This document shows positions 27,384 to 40,839 of a stretch of DNA of 64,000 bases, piece after piece. Where the stretch lies: the NCBI RefSeq assembly GCF_006094275.1, contig NZ_CP034412.1, positions 62,001 through 126,000 of the forward strand, written 5' to 3'. Source of the stretch: Glutamicibacter creatinolyticus (lineage in GTDB: Bacteria; Actinomycetota; Actinomycetes; Actinomycetales; Micrococcaceae). Both the position numbers and the translations under genes were made by a program. How positions within the stretch are numbered: the stretch's first letter is position 1; every line of letters starts with the position of its first letter. The notes under the pieces are model-generated. The model did not search any database, had not been told where the DNA came from, and saw only the letters and a program-made list of their open reading frames with translations.

Positions 27384-27856
27384 GCACGCTGCGTTTCCTG
27401 CCCCTGGCCCTGTGCGCCGTCGCCGGCGCGGTGATCGGCTACGCGCTGATGCTGGTGATGAGCGGGCGCGGGATGATGGCCCCGGTGCTGGACTATTCGG
27501 CGCTGTTTTCCATGGCCGCGGTCTCGGTGATCACCCTGATCCTGGGGATCCGGGTGAAGCTGTTCACCGCCGGGCGCACCCGGCATCGGGTGGAGCCGAT
27601 CGCCGCGGCCCGCATCCTGGTGCTCGCCCAGGCCGGGGCGTACGCCGGGGCGGTGATCGCCGGGTGGCACCTGAGCCTGATGGCGGCGCTGCTGGGCGCC
27701 AGCGGCCCGAGTCCCACCGCCACCCGGGCGATCGTGCTGGCCGGGGCCGGGGTGCTGATGGTGGTCATCGGGTTCATCGTTCAGCACCTGTGCAAGCTGC
27801 CCCCGGAGGACAACGATGAGGATGCCGATGGAGCCCAAGGATATGCCACCGACTGA
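27380..27856 (+). CDS. DUF3180 membrane protein
   Basis: A 158-residue membrane protein with four hydrophobic segments. DUF3180 proteins occur next to folK in Actinobacteria and have no known function. ATG 27380 overlaps the folBK stop as ATGA; a longer in-frame form begins inside folBK and was rejected. The C-terminal tail (KLPPEDNDEDADG) is acidic and cytoplasmic. The next gene starts inside this one. Confidence 0.85.
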   Translation: MSTLRFLPLALCAVAGAVIGYALMLVMSGRGMMAPVLDYSALFSMAAVSVITLILGIRVKLFTAGRTRHRVEPIAAARILVLAQAGAYAGAVIAGWHLSLMAALLGASGPSPTATRAIVLAGAGVLMVVIGFIVQHLCKLPPEDNDEDADGAQGYATD

Positions 27857-28328
27857 CTTCACCGCGGTGGACCCCGCCTACTTCAAGGTCCGGCTGCTGA
27901 CCTGGCTGGCGAACACCGCCCTGTACCTGATCATTGCGCTGGTGCCGCTGGGGCTGGCGCTGTTCGGGGTGCAGGTGCCCCGGTGGCTGGTGGTGCTCCC
28001 GCCGCTGCTCGTGCTGGGGATCGCGCTGTGGGCGCTGGCGCTGATCCGGCGCCGGGTGCGCGCCCTGGGCTACAGTGAACGCGCCGAGGACCTGGTGGTG
28101 CGTTCCGGGGTGCTGTTCCGCAAACGCGTGGTGATCCCCTACGGGCGCCTGCAGTACGTGGAGATGAGCTCCGGGCCGCTGGAGCGGCGCTACGGGCTGT
28201 GCCGGCTGACGGTGAACACCGCCGCCGGGGCCGCGACCGCGGTGATCCCCGGGATCCCGGCCCGGGAGGGCCAGCAGCTGCGCGAACGGCTGGTGGCGGC
28301 CGGTGAAGAGAAGATGATCGGGCTATGA
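27816..28328 (+). CDS. Bacterial PH-domain membrane protein, YdbS-like
   Basis: A 170-residue protein with two adjacent transmembrane helices (about residues 33-75) followed by a bPH_2 domain. That domain contains RSGVLFRKRVVIPYGRLQYV, GPLERRYGLCRLTVNTA and a C-terminal helix. It matches Bacillus YdbS, the partner of YdbT, which is encoded next. GGAGGA (27805-27810) lies 5 nt before ATG 27816; later in-frame ATGs at 27822, 27828 and 27843 are possible. The gene overlaps the DUF3180 gene by 41 nt and the next gene by 4 nt. YdbS/YdbT are implicated in envelope stress and antimicrobial resistance in Bacillus. Confidence 0.85.
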   Translation: MRMPMEPKDMPPTDFTAVDPAYFKVRLLTWLANTALYLIIALVPLGLALFGVQVPRWLVVLPPLLVLGIALWALALIRRRVRALGYSERAEDLVVRSGVLFRKRVVIPYGRLQYVEMSSGPLERRYGLCRLTVNTAAGAATAVIPGIPAREGQQLRERLVAAGEEKMIGL

Positions 28329-29686
28329 GCGGGCCGTGGCAGCGGGTGCACCCGGCCAGTCCGTTCGTGCACGGCTGGCTGGCGATCGTCGGGCTCATCT
28401 ACGTCTACTACACGAACACCGACGAACTGTCCTGGTCCGAACGCTTTGAGGGCCCCCGGTTGGGCTGGACCGCGGCGATCGGTTCCGCGGCGCTGCTGGT
28501 GATCCTGGTTTTCTACGCCCTGTCCTGGTATTTCACCCGCTACCGGCTGAGTGAAACGCACGTGTACGTGAACTCCGGGATGCTCTTTCGCAGCCAGAAG
28601 CAGGCGCGCATCGAACGGGTGCAGGCCATCGACATCGCCCAGCCGCTGGTGGCCCGGCTGCTGGGCCTGGCCGAACTGCGCTTTGACGTGGCCGACGGCT
28701 CCGATTCGGTGATGCGCCTGGCGTTCTTGAAGAAGGCCGACGCGCACCGGCTGCGCGGGGTCATCCTGGACCGCGCCCACGCCGCCCGCCACGGCTCCGC
28801 CCCGCCGGCGCCCGGCCCGCAGACCGGCACGGCCGATCACCCGGCCCCGGCGGCGGACACCGGGCAGCTGATCGTCTCCCGGGTCCCGGCCGGGCGGCTG
28901 CTTGGCTCCCTGCTGCTGCGCATCCCCACCATCGTGGGCCTGCTCTTCGCCCTGTTCTTCGCCGTGATGGTGCTGCTGGGCAACGCCGGTGCGTTGGCCG
29001 GGGTGATCCCGGCGCTGCTGGGCTTTGGCGGCTGGCTGTACAAGGAGCTGAACAACTCCTGGAACTTCACCGCCTCCAACACCGACACCGGGCTGCGGAT
29101 CAGCCGCGGGCTGGCCGACACCCGCCAGCAGTCGATCCCCGCCGGGCGGGTGCAGGCGGTCAAGATCAGCGCCCCGGCCCTGTGGCGGCCGCTGGGCTGG
29201 TACCGGATCGAGGTCAACGCGCTGGGCCTGGGGGAGGGCGCGGAGAGTGAAACCCTGGTGATGCCGGTGGGCGACTTCGACTCGGTGTGCCAGGTGATGT
29301 GGATCCTGCTGCCGGACCTGGGCGTGAACGAACAGCGCGCCGTGCTGCACACGGCGCTGTCCACCGGCGCGCACCACGGCTTCACCACCTCCCCGGCCAG
29401 CGCCCGGCTGATCTCCCCCGGGGCGTGGCGGCACCAGGGGTACCTGCACACCGACACGGTGCTGATCACCCGCTACGGCTGGCTGGCCCGAGTGGCCAGC
29501 TTCATCCCGCACCGGCGGATCCAGGGGGTCACCTGGCACCAGGGGCCGCTGGAGCGGCGCCGCGGGCTGGCCGGGGTGCGGGTGCACTCGGCCGGGGGCA
29601 GCATCATGGGTTATGCCCACCAGATAGACAGCCGCCAGGCACTCGAACTGTTCGAGGCCCAGGCGCACCGAGCGGCCGAAAGGTAG
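28325..29686 (+). CDS. Bacterial PH-domain membrane protein, YdbT-like
   Basis: A 453-residue membrane protein with repeated bPH_2 domains. Two hydrophobic hairpins (about residues 17-75 and 195-240) alternate with PH modules recognisable by YVNSGMLFRSQKQARIERVQ, ISRGLADTRQQSIPAGRVQAV and FIPHRRIQGVTWHQGPLERR. This triplet layout matches YdbT. The start ATG overlaps the stop of the YdbS-like gene (ATGA), so the two are a translationally coupled pair that probably forms a complex. Confidence 0.85.
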   Translation: MSGPWQRVHPASPFVHGWLAIVGLIYVYYTNTDELSWSERFEGPRLGWTAAIGSAALLVILVFYALSWYFTRYRLSETHVYVNSGMLFRSQKQARIERVQAIDIAQPLVARLLGLAELRFDVADGSDSVMRLAFLKKADAHRLRGVILDRAHAARHGSAPPAPGPQTGTADHPAPAADTGQLIVSRVPAGRLLGSLLLRIPTIVGLLFALFFAVMVLLGNAGALAGVIPALLGFGGWLYKELNNSWNFTASNTDTGLRISRGLADTRQQSIPAGRVQAVKISAPALWRPLGWYRIEVNALGLGEGAESETLVMPVGDFDSVCQVMWILLPDLGVNEQRAVLHTALSTGAHHGFTTSPASARLISPGAWRHQGYLHTDTVLITRYGWLARVASFIPHRRIQGVTWHQGPLERRRGLAGVRVHSAGGSIMGYAHQIDSRQALELFEAQAHRAAER

Positions 29687-29689
29687 ACA

Positions 29690-30556
29690 GTGCACGCTCC
29701 ACGACTAGGAATTGGAATCATCTCCGCCGGCCGGGTCGGCAGCGTGCTCGGCGCGGCGCTGGCCGCGGCCGGGCACCACATCACCGGGGTGCACGCCGTG
29801 TCCGAGGCCTCCCGGGAACGGGCCGGCGCCCTGCTGCCCGACGCCCAGGTGCTGCCCCCGGATGAGATCCTGCGGCGCAGCGAACTGGTGCTGTTCGCGG
29901 TGCCCGACGACGTGCTGGGGGAACTGGTGGCCGGGCTGGCCGCCGCCGGGCACTTCGTGGCCGGGCAGCTGGTGGCCCACACCGCCGGACGCTACGGCAC
30001 GCGCATCCTGGAACCGGTGCGTGCCGCCGGCGCGTTCCCGCTGGCCATCCACCCGGCCATGACGTTCACCGGGATGAGCCTGGACCTGGAGCGGCTGACC
30101 GACTGCGCGTTCGCGGTCACCGCCGACGAGCCGATGTTGCCGGTCGCCCAGGCGCTGGTGGTGGAGATGCGCGGTGAGCCGGTCACCATCGCCGAGGCCG
30201 ACCGCACCAGCTACCATGCGGCCCTGGCCCACGGGGCCAACCACCTGAACACCATCACCGCCCAGTCCATGGACCTGCTGCGGCGCATCGGGGTGCAGGA
30301 GCCGGGCAACACGCTGCGTGCCCTGATGAGCGCCAGCCTGGACAATGCGCTGCGTTCCGGGGCCGGTCTGCTCACCGGCCCGGTGGCGCGCGGGGATGTG
30401 GGCACCGTGCAGGCCCACGTTGAATCCCTGGCCGATGATCCGCAGGAAACCGCGGACAGCTACCGCACCCTGTCCCGCGCCACCGCCATCCGCGCCCGCG
30501 CCCAGGGCCTGATCTCCGAGGCGACGCTGCGCGAACTGCTGGGCATCCTAGAATAG
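29690..30556 (+). CDS. Rossmann-like / DUF2520 protein
   Basis: A 288-residue protein with an N-terminal NAD(P)-binding Rossmann fold ([16 protein letters not shown]) and a C-terminal helical DUF2520 domain, related in layout to ketopantoate and pyrroline-carboxylate reductases. It is next to panC in many actinobacteria, which suggests a reductase role in pantothenate synthesis, but no activity is established. GTG 29690 has GAAAGG upstream. It lies 3 bp after the YdbT-like gene. The last codon and stop of this gene contain the -10 hexamer of panC. Confidence 0.82.
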   Translation: MHAPRLGIGIISAGRVGSVLGAALAAAGHHITGVHAVSEASRERAGALLPDAQVLPPDEILRRSELVLFAVPDDVLGELVAGLAAAGHFVAGQLVAHTAGRYGTRILEPVRAAGAFPLAIHPAMTFTGMSLDLERLTDCAFAVTADEPMLPVAQALVVEMRGEPVTIAEADRTSYHAALAHGANHLNTITAQSMDLLRRIGVQEPGNTLRALMSASLDNALRSGAGLLTGPVARGDVGTVQAHVESLADDPQETADSYRTLSRATAIRARAQGLISEATLRELLGILE

Positions 30557-30560
30557 TGCT

Positions 30561-31442
30561 GTGAAAAGCCCCGCCGCGAAAAGCCCCCAGGTCCTGACCA
30601 CCCGCGCCGAACTGCGCGCCGCCATCCGCGCCGCCGCCCCCGCCTCACTGGGTTTCGTGCCGACGATGGGCGCCCTGCACTCGGGACACGAACAGCTGTT
30701 CCGGCAGGCGCGGGAGGAAAACGAGCTGGTGGTGATCTCCATTTTCGTCAACGAACTGCAGTTCAACGACCAGCAGGACTACCAGCGCTACCCGCGCGAC
30801 CTGCAGGCCGATGTGCAGGTGGCCGCCCGGGCCGGGGTGGACCTGGTCTTCGCGCCCGCACCACAGGAGGTCTACCATGCCGGGACCCCGCTGATCCGGC
30901 TGGACAGCGGCGCCTTGGGACGCATGTATGAGGGGGCCTCACGCCCCGGGCACTTCGACGGCATGCTGGCGGTGGTCGCCAAGCTGCTGCACTATGCCGA
31001 TCCCGGGCAGGGGCACTACCGTGCCTACTTCGGACAGAAGGACGCCCAGCAGCTGGTGCTGGTGCGCCGCATGGTCGCCGACCTGGACTACCCGGTGCAG
31101 ATCCGCGCGGTGCCGATCGTGCGCACCGCCCAAGGGCTGGCCCTGTCCAGCCGCAACGCGCTGCTCAGCCAGCGGCAGGCCAGCGCCGCCCTGGTCATCC
31201 ATCGGGCCATCGAACTGATCGCCGGGCGGGCCGCCCGCCACGAACCGCTGTATCTGGAGGACGCGGTCGGGCTGTTCCAGATGGAACCGGAAGTTGAGCT
31301 GGACTACTTTGTGGTGGTGGACCCGGACACCCTGCAGGAGCTGGCCTTCAACTGCCAGGACACCCCGTTCACCGGGCAGGGGCTGATCCTGGTGGCCGCC
31401 ACCGTCGGCGGGGTGCGGCTGATCGACAACCAGCCGATCTAG
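30561..31442 (+). CDS. panC: Pantothenate synthetase
   Basis: Ligates pantoate and beta-alanine with ATP to make pantothenate. The 293-residue protein has the HIGH-like GALHSGH motif after VPTMG, the [13 protein letters not shown] substrate region, [16 protein letters not shown] and the ATP-binding SSRNALL. GTG 30561 follows a TAGAAT hexamer (30549-30554) by 6 nt, so a leaderless message can start here independently of the upstream genes. The stop shares CTAG with the convergent oxygenase gene. Confidence 0.95.
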   Translation: MKSPAAKSPQVLTTRAELRAAIRAAAPASLGFVPTMGALHSGHEQLFRQAREENELVVISIFVNELQFNDQQDYQRYPRDLQADVQVAARAGVDLVFAPAPQEVYHAGTPLIRLDSGALGRMYEGASRPGHFDGMLAVVAKLLHYADPGQGHYRAYFGQKDAQQLVLVRRMVADLDYPVQIRAVPIVRTAQGLALSSRNALLSQRQASAALVIHRAIELIAGRAARHEPLYLEDAVGLFQMEPEVELDYFVVVDPDTLQELAFNCQDTPFTGQGLILVAATVGGVRLIDNQPI

Positions 31443-32401
31443 GCAAAGCGCCGTGCCGCGTCCGCCAGCAGCTCACGGAACCCGCACAACTCCTCCATGA
31501 TCTGCGCCGCGGGCTGCACCCGGATGCTGAACGCGGCCGCCTGGCCGGCGTAGACCGGGGCGATCTGCGGATCCGCGTCCGCCCGGGCCTGCTTCATCCG
31601 CTCCCGCAGGGCGCCATCGGCGTGCTCTTCCAGCCCGGACAGATCCCCGGCCCAGCGACGGGAGAACTCATTGGCCAGCGCCCGCCCACCGAACTCGGGC
31701 GCCCACGGCAGCTGCTGGGCGATGTCAAACGCCCGGGTGTAGACGGTGTCATCCAGGCCCGCGGCATTAACCGCATCCTTGAAGCGGGCATGGCCGCTGG
31801 CTTCGGCCGCGGTGATGAAGCGCGTGCCAACCCACACCGCCTGCGCGCCACCGGCCAATGCGGCCGCCACACCGCGCGCGGTGCCGATCCCGCCCGCGGC
31901 CACCACCGGCTTGTCGGTTGCATTAACCGCCAGCTGCAACAGTGCCAAGGTCCCGGCCTCGTTCCGCCCGTGGCCGCCACCCTCGCCGCCGCGGCAAATG
32001 ATGATGTCAATGTCGGCGTCCTGGGCCCGCTGCAGGTCCTGCGCGTTGCCGATCTGCATGGCGGTGAGCACCCCGGACTCGCGGGCCAGCGCGGCTGGGC
32101 GGCCCACCTCGCCGAAGCTGATGCACACCAGGGAAGGGCGCTCATTCAGGAAGGCCTGCAGCGGACCCATGTCCTGCTCCAGGGCCCAGCCCATGAATCC
32201 CGCTCCCCATGGTGTGGGCAGTTCCCGGACATGGGAGAGCTGTTCCTCGATCCACTGCGGGCTCGGTGCCGCCGGAACACCGATCATGCCCACACCTCCG
32301 GCCGTGGACACCGCTGCGGCCAACTGACCGCCGGCCGCTCCGGCCATTGAGGCATTGAAAATCGGGTGACGGTAGCCAAGACGTTTCTGCAGATCGCTCA
32401 T
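31439..32401 (-). CDS. Nitronate monooxygenase (2-nitropropane dioxygenase family)
   Basis: A 320-residue FMN-dependent TIM-barrel enzyme of the NMO/NPD family, which oxidises nitronates. Family features are [17 protein letters not shown] at the start, the flavin-contacting [16 protein letters not shown] and the [26 protein letters not shown] region. ATG 32401 is used because TAGTGT (32414-32409) is 7 nt upstream; an upstream GTG is less likely. The substrate in vivo is unknown. It is separated from the rRNA operon by its own short promoter. Confidence 0.87.
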   Translation of the reverse strand: MSDLQKRLGYRHPIFNASMAGAAGGQLAAAVSTAGGVGMIGVPAAPSPQWIEEQLSHVRELPTPWGAGFMGWALEQDMGPLQAFLNERPSLVCISFGEVGRPAALARESGVLTAMQIGNAQDLQRAQDADIDIIICRGGEGGGHGRNEAGTLALLQLAVNATDKPVVAAGGIGTARGVAAALAGGAQAVWVGTRFITAAEASGHARFKDAVNAAGLDDTVYTRAFDIAQQLPWAPEFGGRALANEFSRRWAGDLSGLEEHADGALRERMKQARADADPQIAPVYAGQAAAFSIRVQPAAQIMEELCGFRELLADAARRFA

Positions 32402-32587
32402 GACTCCCACACTAGGGCAGAGCACCGGCCGGTCCGAAGAGTGGGGCAGGCAGATACGCCAACGAAGACGATGAAACAGCCCGGGCGATCATCATCCGGG
32501 TTTCCGTGCCCAGCCCGGACACCAGGCACCGTGAAACGCCCCCATGACGGCCCCACGGGAGTATGACGCAGAACACCGCTTTTCGAT

Positions 32588-32742
32588 TTGCGTGTGTGGT
32601 GGAACCTGCGTATAGTTTTTATCTGTTGCCAGCGGGAAACACACACCGGAAACGGGATGTTTACCTGGCAGCGAGAATCCCTTCCTTTGCAGGTCACCGG
32701 ATGTTCGGGTCATTTTGACTCGGGCCGGGGATGTGGTAAGGT
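32588..32742 (+). promoter_or_regulatory. rRNA operon promoters P1 and P2
   Basis: P1: TTGCGT (32588-32593), 17-bp spacer, TATAGT (32611-32616). P2: TTGACT (32715-32720), 16-bp spacer, TAAGGT (32737-32742). P2 is followed by a GCTCCGGAGC palindrome near the expected start. Together they account for the 588-bp gap between the oxygenase gene and the 16S gene, in which I see no protein gene. Confidence 0.7.
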
Positions 32743-32806
32743 TGGAAAGTTGCTCCGGAGCGAAGCGGCCAGCCAGATGATGGTGGTTCGTGGTGTCGGA
32801 AGCGCT

Positions 32807-32830
32807 TGTTGTTTGAGAACTCAATAGTGT
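32807..32830 (+). promoter_or_regulatory. rRNA leader boxA-like antitermination element
   Basis: TTGTTTGAGAACTCAATAGTG in the 16S leader is a conserved actinobacterial rRNA leader element. A sister sequence with TTGTTTGGGAACTGTATAGTG lies in the 16S-23S spacer (34914-34934). Both are placed as expected for boxA-mediated antitermination. Confidence 0.6.
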
Positions 32831-32989
32831 GCCAAGTTTGTTGATACCAAATTATTTTTGTTTGGTGAATACGAAACATTTATTTGCTTGATCGCCCGCA
32901 CCCCCGTGTGTGGTGGTTGAGTGTTTTTTATTCGCCGGGATTGCATCATTGGCCACCGTGTGGTGGTTGGTGGTGTGCTTTTCTTGTTT

Positions 32990-38222
<5,233 letters not shown>

Positions 38223-38271
38223 CAACAAAACCACCCCCCCCTTTTGTGTGGGGTGTTCGGCAAAGAGTGTT

Positions 38272-38289
38272 GCTCGCGTTCACTATACG
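38272..38289 (+). repeat. Downstream arm of the 23S processing stem
   Basis: Perfect 18-nt complement of 34927-34944, located in the 189-nt 23S-5S spacer. The helix may extend with imperfect pairing into the GTTACGAAACAAC that follows. Confidence 0.85.
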
Positions 38290-38411
38290 GTTACGAAACA
38301 ACAACCACACCACCCCAGGCCCCCCTCCTTGTTGGTGGGGTGTGGGGGTTGGCAGGTGTTGTTCATGGATGGTTTTGCAGCCGGCACCAGGTGTGTGGTT
38401 GTTTCACTGCT

Positions 38412-38530
38412 GTTACGGCGGTCATAGCGTGGGGGAAACGCCCGGTCCCATACCGAACCCGGAAGCTAAGGCCCACTGCGCCGATGGTACTGCACTCGTG
38501 AGGGTGTGGGAGAGTAGGACACCGCCGGAC
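38412..38530 (+). rRNA. rrf: 5S ribosomal RNA
   Basis: 119 nt with terminal helix I formed by GGCGGT near the 5' end and ACACCGCCG near the 3' end. The conserved CCCGGTCCCATACCGAACCCGG loop region is intact, so this copy looks functional. Its last 43 nt (38488-38530) lie inside the first unit of a 69-bp tandem duplication. Confidence 0.93.
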
Positions 38531-38625
38531 TTAATTTGATGAAGGGTTTGAGGCTCTACTGCACTCGTGAGGGTGTGGGAGAGTAGGACACCGCCGGACT
38601 TAATTTGATGAAGGGTTTGAGGCTC
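38488..38625 (+). repeat. Perfect 69-bp tandem duplication of the 5S 3' end and trailer
   Basis: Unit 1 (38488-38556) and unit 2 (38557-38625) are identical and abut directly. Each contains the last 43 nt of 5S followed by a 26-nt trailer ending GAGGCTC. Only unit 2 runs on into the hairpin at 38621-38646, so unit 1 lost the terminator. Confidence 0.97.
38557..38599 (+). pseudogene. Partial 5S rRNA copy (3' 43 nt only)
   Basis: An exact copy of the 3' third of 5S created by the tandem duplication. It lacks the 5' strand of helix I and all of loops B and C, so it cannot form a 5S rRNA. Its ACACCGCCG could compete with the true 3' strand for helix I in the precursor. Confidence 0.9.
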
Positions 38626-38646
38626 CAACCAGTGATGGTTGGAGCC
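38621..38646 (+). terminator. rRNA operon terminator hairpin
   Basis: A perfect 10-bp stem GGCTCCAACC (38621-38630) with GGTTGGAGCC (38637-38646) and a 6-nt loop. No long U-tract follows. The first five bases are the last five of duplication unit 2. Confidence 0.75.
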
Positions 38647-38757
38647 TCACCTGTTTAAGCCGTTGGCGCACGGGGCAACATCTTTTGCCCCCAGCGGCGC
38701 TCAGCTGACTACAGTACAGAGGTAGAAACAGTCAGGTTTGGACAGGGGAGCATTTAG

Positions 38758-40722
38758 TTGAGCGCGAAGGCATTGAAATACCGCGACGAATCCATTCGGC
38801 CACAGGACGACCTATACCGCAACGCGAATGGCAAGTGGTTTGCCTCGGCGAGCATCCCCAGCGACCAGGGGCTGTACGGCTCGTTCATGGAACTGCGTGA
38901 CGAGGCGGAAGCTGCGGTCCATGCGATCATCGAAGACGCCGTCGCCGCCGTGAACTCCGGCACCGAGCAGGCTCCGGATAAAGTACGCATTGCCCACCTG
39001 TATGGCAGCTTCATGAATGAGGAAGCCATCGAGGCCAAGGGGCTCGATCCGGTTCGCGGCTATCTGGAAGATATCCAACGGGTTTCCACTGCCGAAGAGC
39101 TCATTGAGCTATCCGGAGGCTTCTACCGCAAGGGCATCAGCAGCTTCCTGCAGGCCGGCGCCATGAATGACGCTGGTAATCCCGAGCGCAATCTGCTGAC
39201 CTTCCTGCAAGGTGGACTGGGCCTACCGGATGAGTCTTACTACCGTGAAGAGCAGTTCGCCTCGACCGTCAGCGACTACCAGGAGCACCTGGCACGCCTG
39301 TTGGATCTCGGTGAAGTGGCGGATCCGTCGAAGGCCGCCGAAGACGTCGTGGCGTTGGAGAAAGTCATTGCCTCCCACCATTGGGATCGCGTCAAGGTCC
39401 GCGATGCCCAAGCCCGGTACAACCTGATGAGCGATGAAGAACTGCTCCAGACTTTCCCAGGGATGCGCTACTGGCTCCAAGGCGCGGGAATTGAACCGAA
39501 GTACTATGCCGAGGTTGTGCTGTGGCAGCCCAGCTTCTTCGAAGCGCTGGGCCAGACGCTGAAGGCAGAACCCCTCGAGCGTTGGAAGGCCTGGCTCACC
39601 GTCCAGGTGCTGCGCTCCTTCGCACCCTACCTTTCCAGCCCCTTCGTCAATGAAAACTTCGCGTTCTACGCCGCGAAGCTGGGCGGGGTGGAAACCCTGA
39701 AGGAGCGCTGGAAACGTGGGGTCAGCTTCACCGAAAGCGCCGTCGGTGAGGACCTGGGCCAACTCTACGTGGCCAAGCACTTCCCGCCGGAGGCGAAGGA
39801 CGCCATGGACCACCTGGTGGAGCGGCTGATCGAGGCCTACCGGGACTCGATCACCACCCTGCCGTGGATGGGGGAGCAGACCATCGAGAAGGCGCTCGAA
39901 AAGTTGTCCATGTTCCGTCCCAAGATCGGCTACCCCAACGAGTGGATCGACTACTCGAGCATCACCACCGATCCGCAGGACGTGATCGCGAACCTGGCGG
40001 CCGCCAACGAGTTCGAGTTCAAGCGTGAACTGCAGAAGATTGATGACGGGGTGGATCGAGAGCTGTGGTTTATGTATCCGCAGACCGTGAACGCCTACTA
40101 CCATCCGCTGTTGAACGAAATCGCCTTCCCCGCCGCGATCCTTCGCCTGCCTTTCTTTGACGTCGATCGCGACCTCGCCTCGAACTTCGGGGCGATCGGC
40201 GCGGTCATTGGCCACGAGATCGGACACGGCTTTGATGATCAGGGTTCGCAGTACGACGGCAGCGGGCAGCTGAAGAACTGGTGGACAGCGGAAGACCGGG
40301 AAGCTTTTGAAAAGCTGACCACGAAACTGGTTGACCAATACGATGCCCTCAGCCCAAGCGAAGCCCCGGACCATCAGGTCAACGGCAAGCTCACCCTGGG
40401 GGAGAACATCGGCGACCTGGGTGGCTTGGGCATCGCGTACAAGGCCTACAAGCTTGAGCTGGCCGCCCGCGGCATCGAGCAGGACCAGGTGATTGACGGG
40501 GTCAGCGGGGACCAGCGGTTCTTCTACGCCTGGGCCGAATGCTGGCGCACGCTGATTCGCCCGGAAACCGCAGTTGTTCGAGTGACCACCGACCCGCATG
40601 CGCCGGGCGAATTCCGCTGCAACCAAGTGCCAAAGAACCTGGATGCTTTCCACGAGGCGTTCGGCACCCAGCCCGGTGACGGGATGTGGCTGGATCCGGC
40701 CGAACGCGTCGAGATCTGGTAG
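38758..40722 (+). CDS. M13-family zinc metalloendopeptidase (PepO/neprilysin-like)
   Basis: A 654-residue peptidase of the neprilysin family that degrades oligopeptides. The zinc site is GHEIGHGFDDQG (HExxH), and the third ligand and second-shell Asp lie in ENIGDLGGL. The NAYYHPLLNEIAFPAAIL substrate strand and a C-terminal EIW ending complete the family pattern. No signal peptide is seen, so it is likely cytoplasmic. It starts with TTG 38758, supported by AGGGGAG 7 nt upstream. A U-rich hairpin terminator follows. Confidence 0.94.
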   Translation: MSAKALKYRDESIRPQDDLYRNANGKWFASASIPSDQGLYGSFMELRDEAEAAVHAIIEDAVAAVNSGTEQAPDKVRIAHLYGSFMNEEAIEAKGLDPVRGYLEDIQRVSTAEELIELSGGFYRKGISSFLQAGAMNDAGNPERNLLTFLQGGLGLPDESYYREEQFASTVSDYQEHLARLLDLGEVADPSKAAEDVVALEKVIASHHWDRVKVRDAQARYNLMSDEELLQTFPGMRYWLQGAGIEPKYYAEVVLWQPSFFEALGQTLKAEPLERWKAWLTVQVLRSFAPYLSSPFVNENFAFYAAKLGGVETLKERWKRGVSFTESAVGEDLGQLYVAKHFPPEAKDAMDHLVERLIEAYRDSITTLPWMGEQTIEKALEKLSMFRPKIGYPNEWIDYSSITTDPQDVIANLAAANEFEFKRELQKIDDGVDRELWFMYPQTVNAYYHPLLNEIAFPAAILRLPFFDVDRDLASNFGAIGAVIGHEIGHGFDDQGSQYDGSGQLKNWWTAEDREAFEKLTTKLVDQYDALSPSEAPDHQVNGKLTLGENIGDLGGLGIAYKAYKLELAARGIEQDQVIDGVSGDQRFFYAWAECWRTLIRPETAVVRVTTDPHAPGEFRCNQVPKNLDAFHEAFGTQPGDGMWLDPAERVEIW

Positions 40723-40729
40723 CCGGAAG

Positions 40730-40759
40730 AAAGGCGGGCGCGACGTGCGCCCGCCTTTT
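40730..40759 (+). terminator. Terminator after the M13 peptidase gene
   Basis: A perfect 12-bp stem (40730-40741 with 40747-40758), 5-nt loop, with TTTT at its 3' foot. The stem is AAAGGCGGGCGC and its complement. Confidence 0.85.
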
Positions 40760-40839
40760 GGCTGTTGTGGCCAACCTCAGGTGAGAGTCCAGTCATGAAG
40801 CGGCCACAACGAGAATTTTCACACGTAGAATGATGTACT

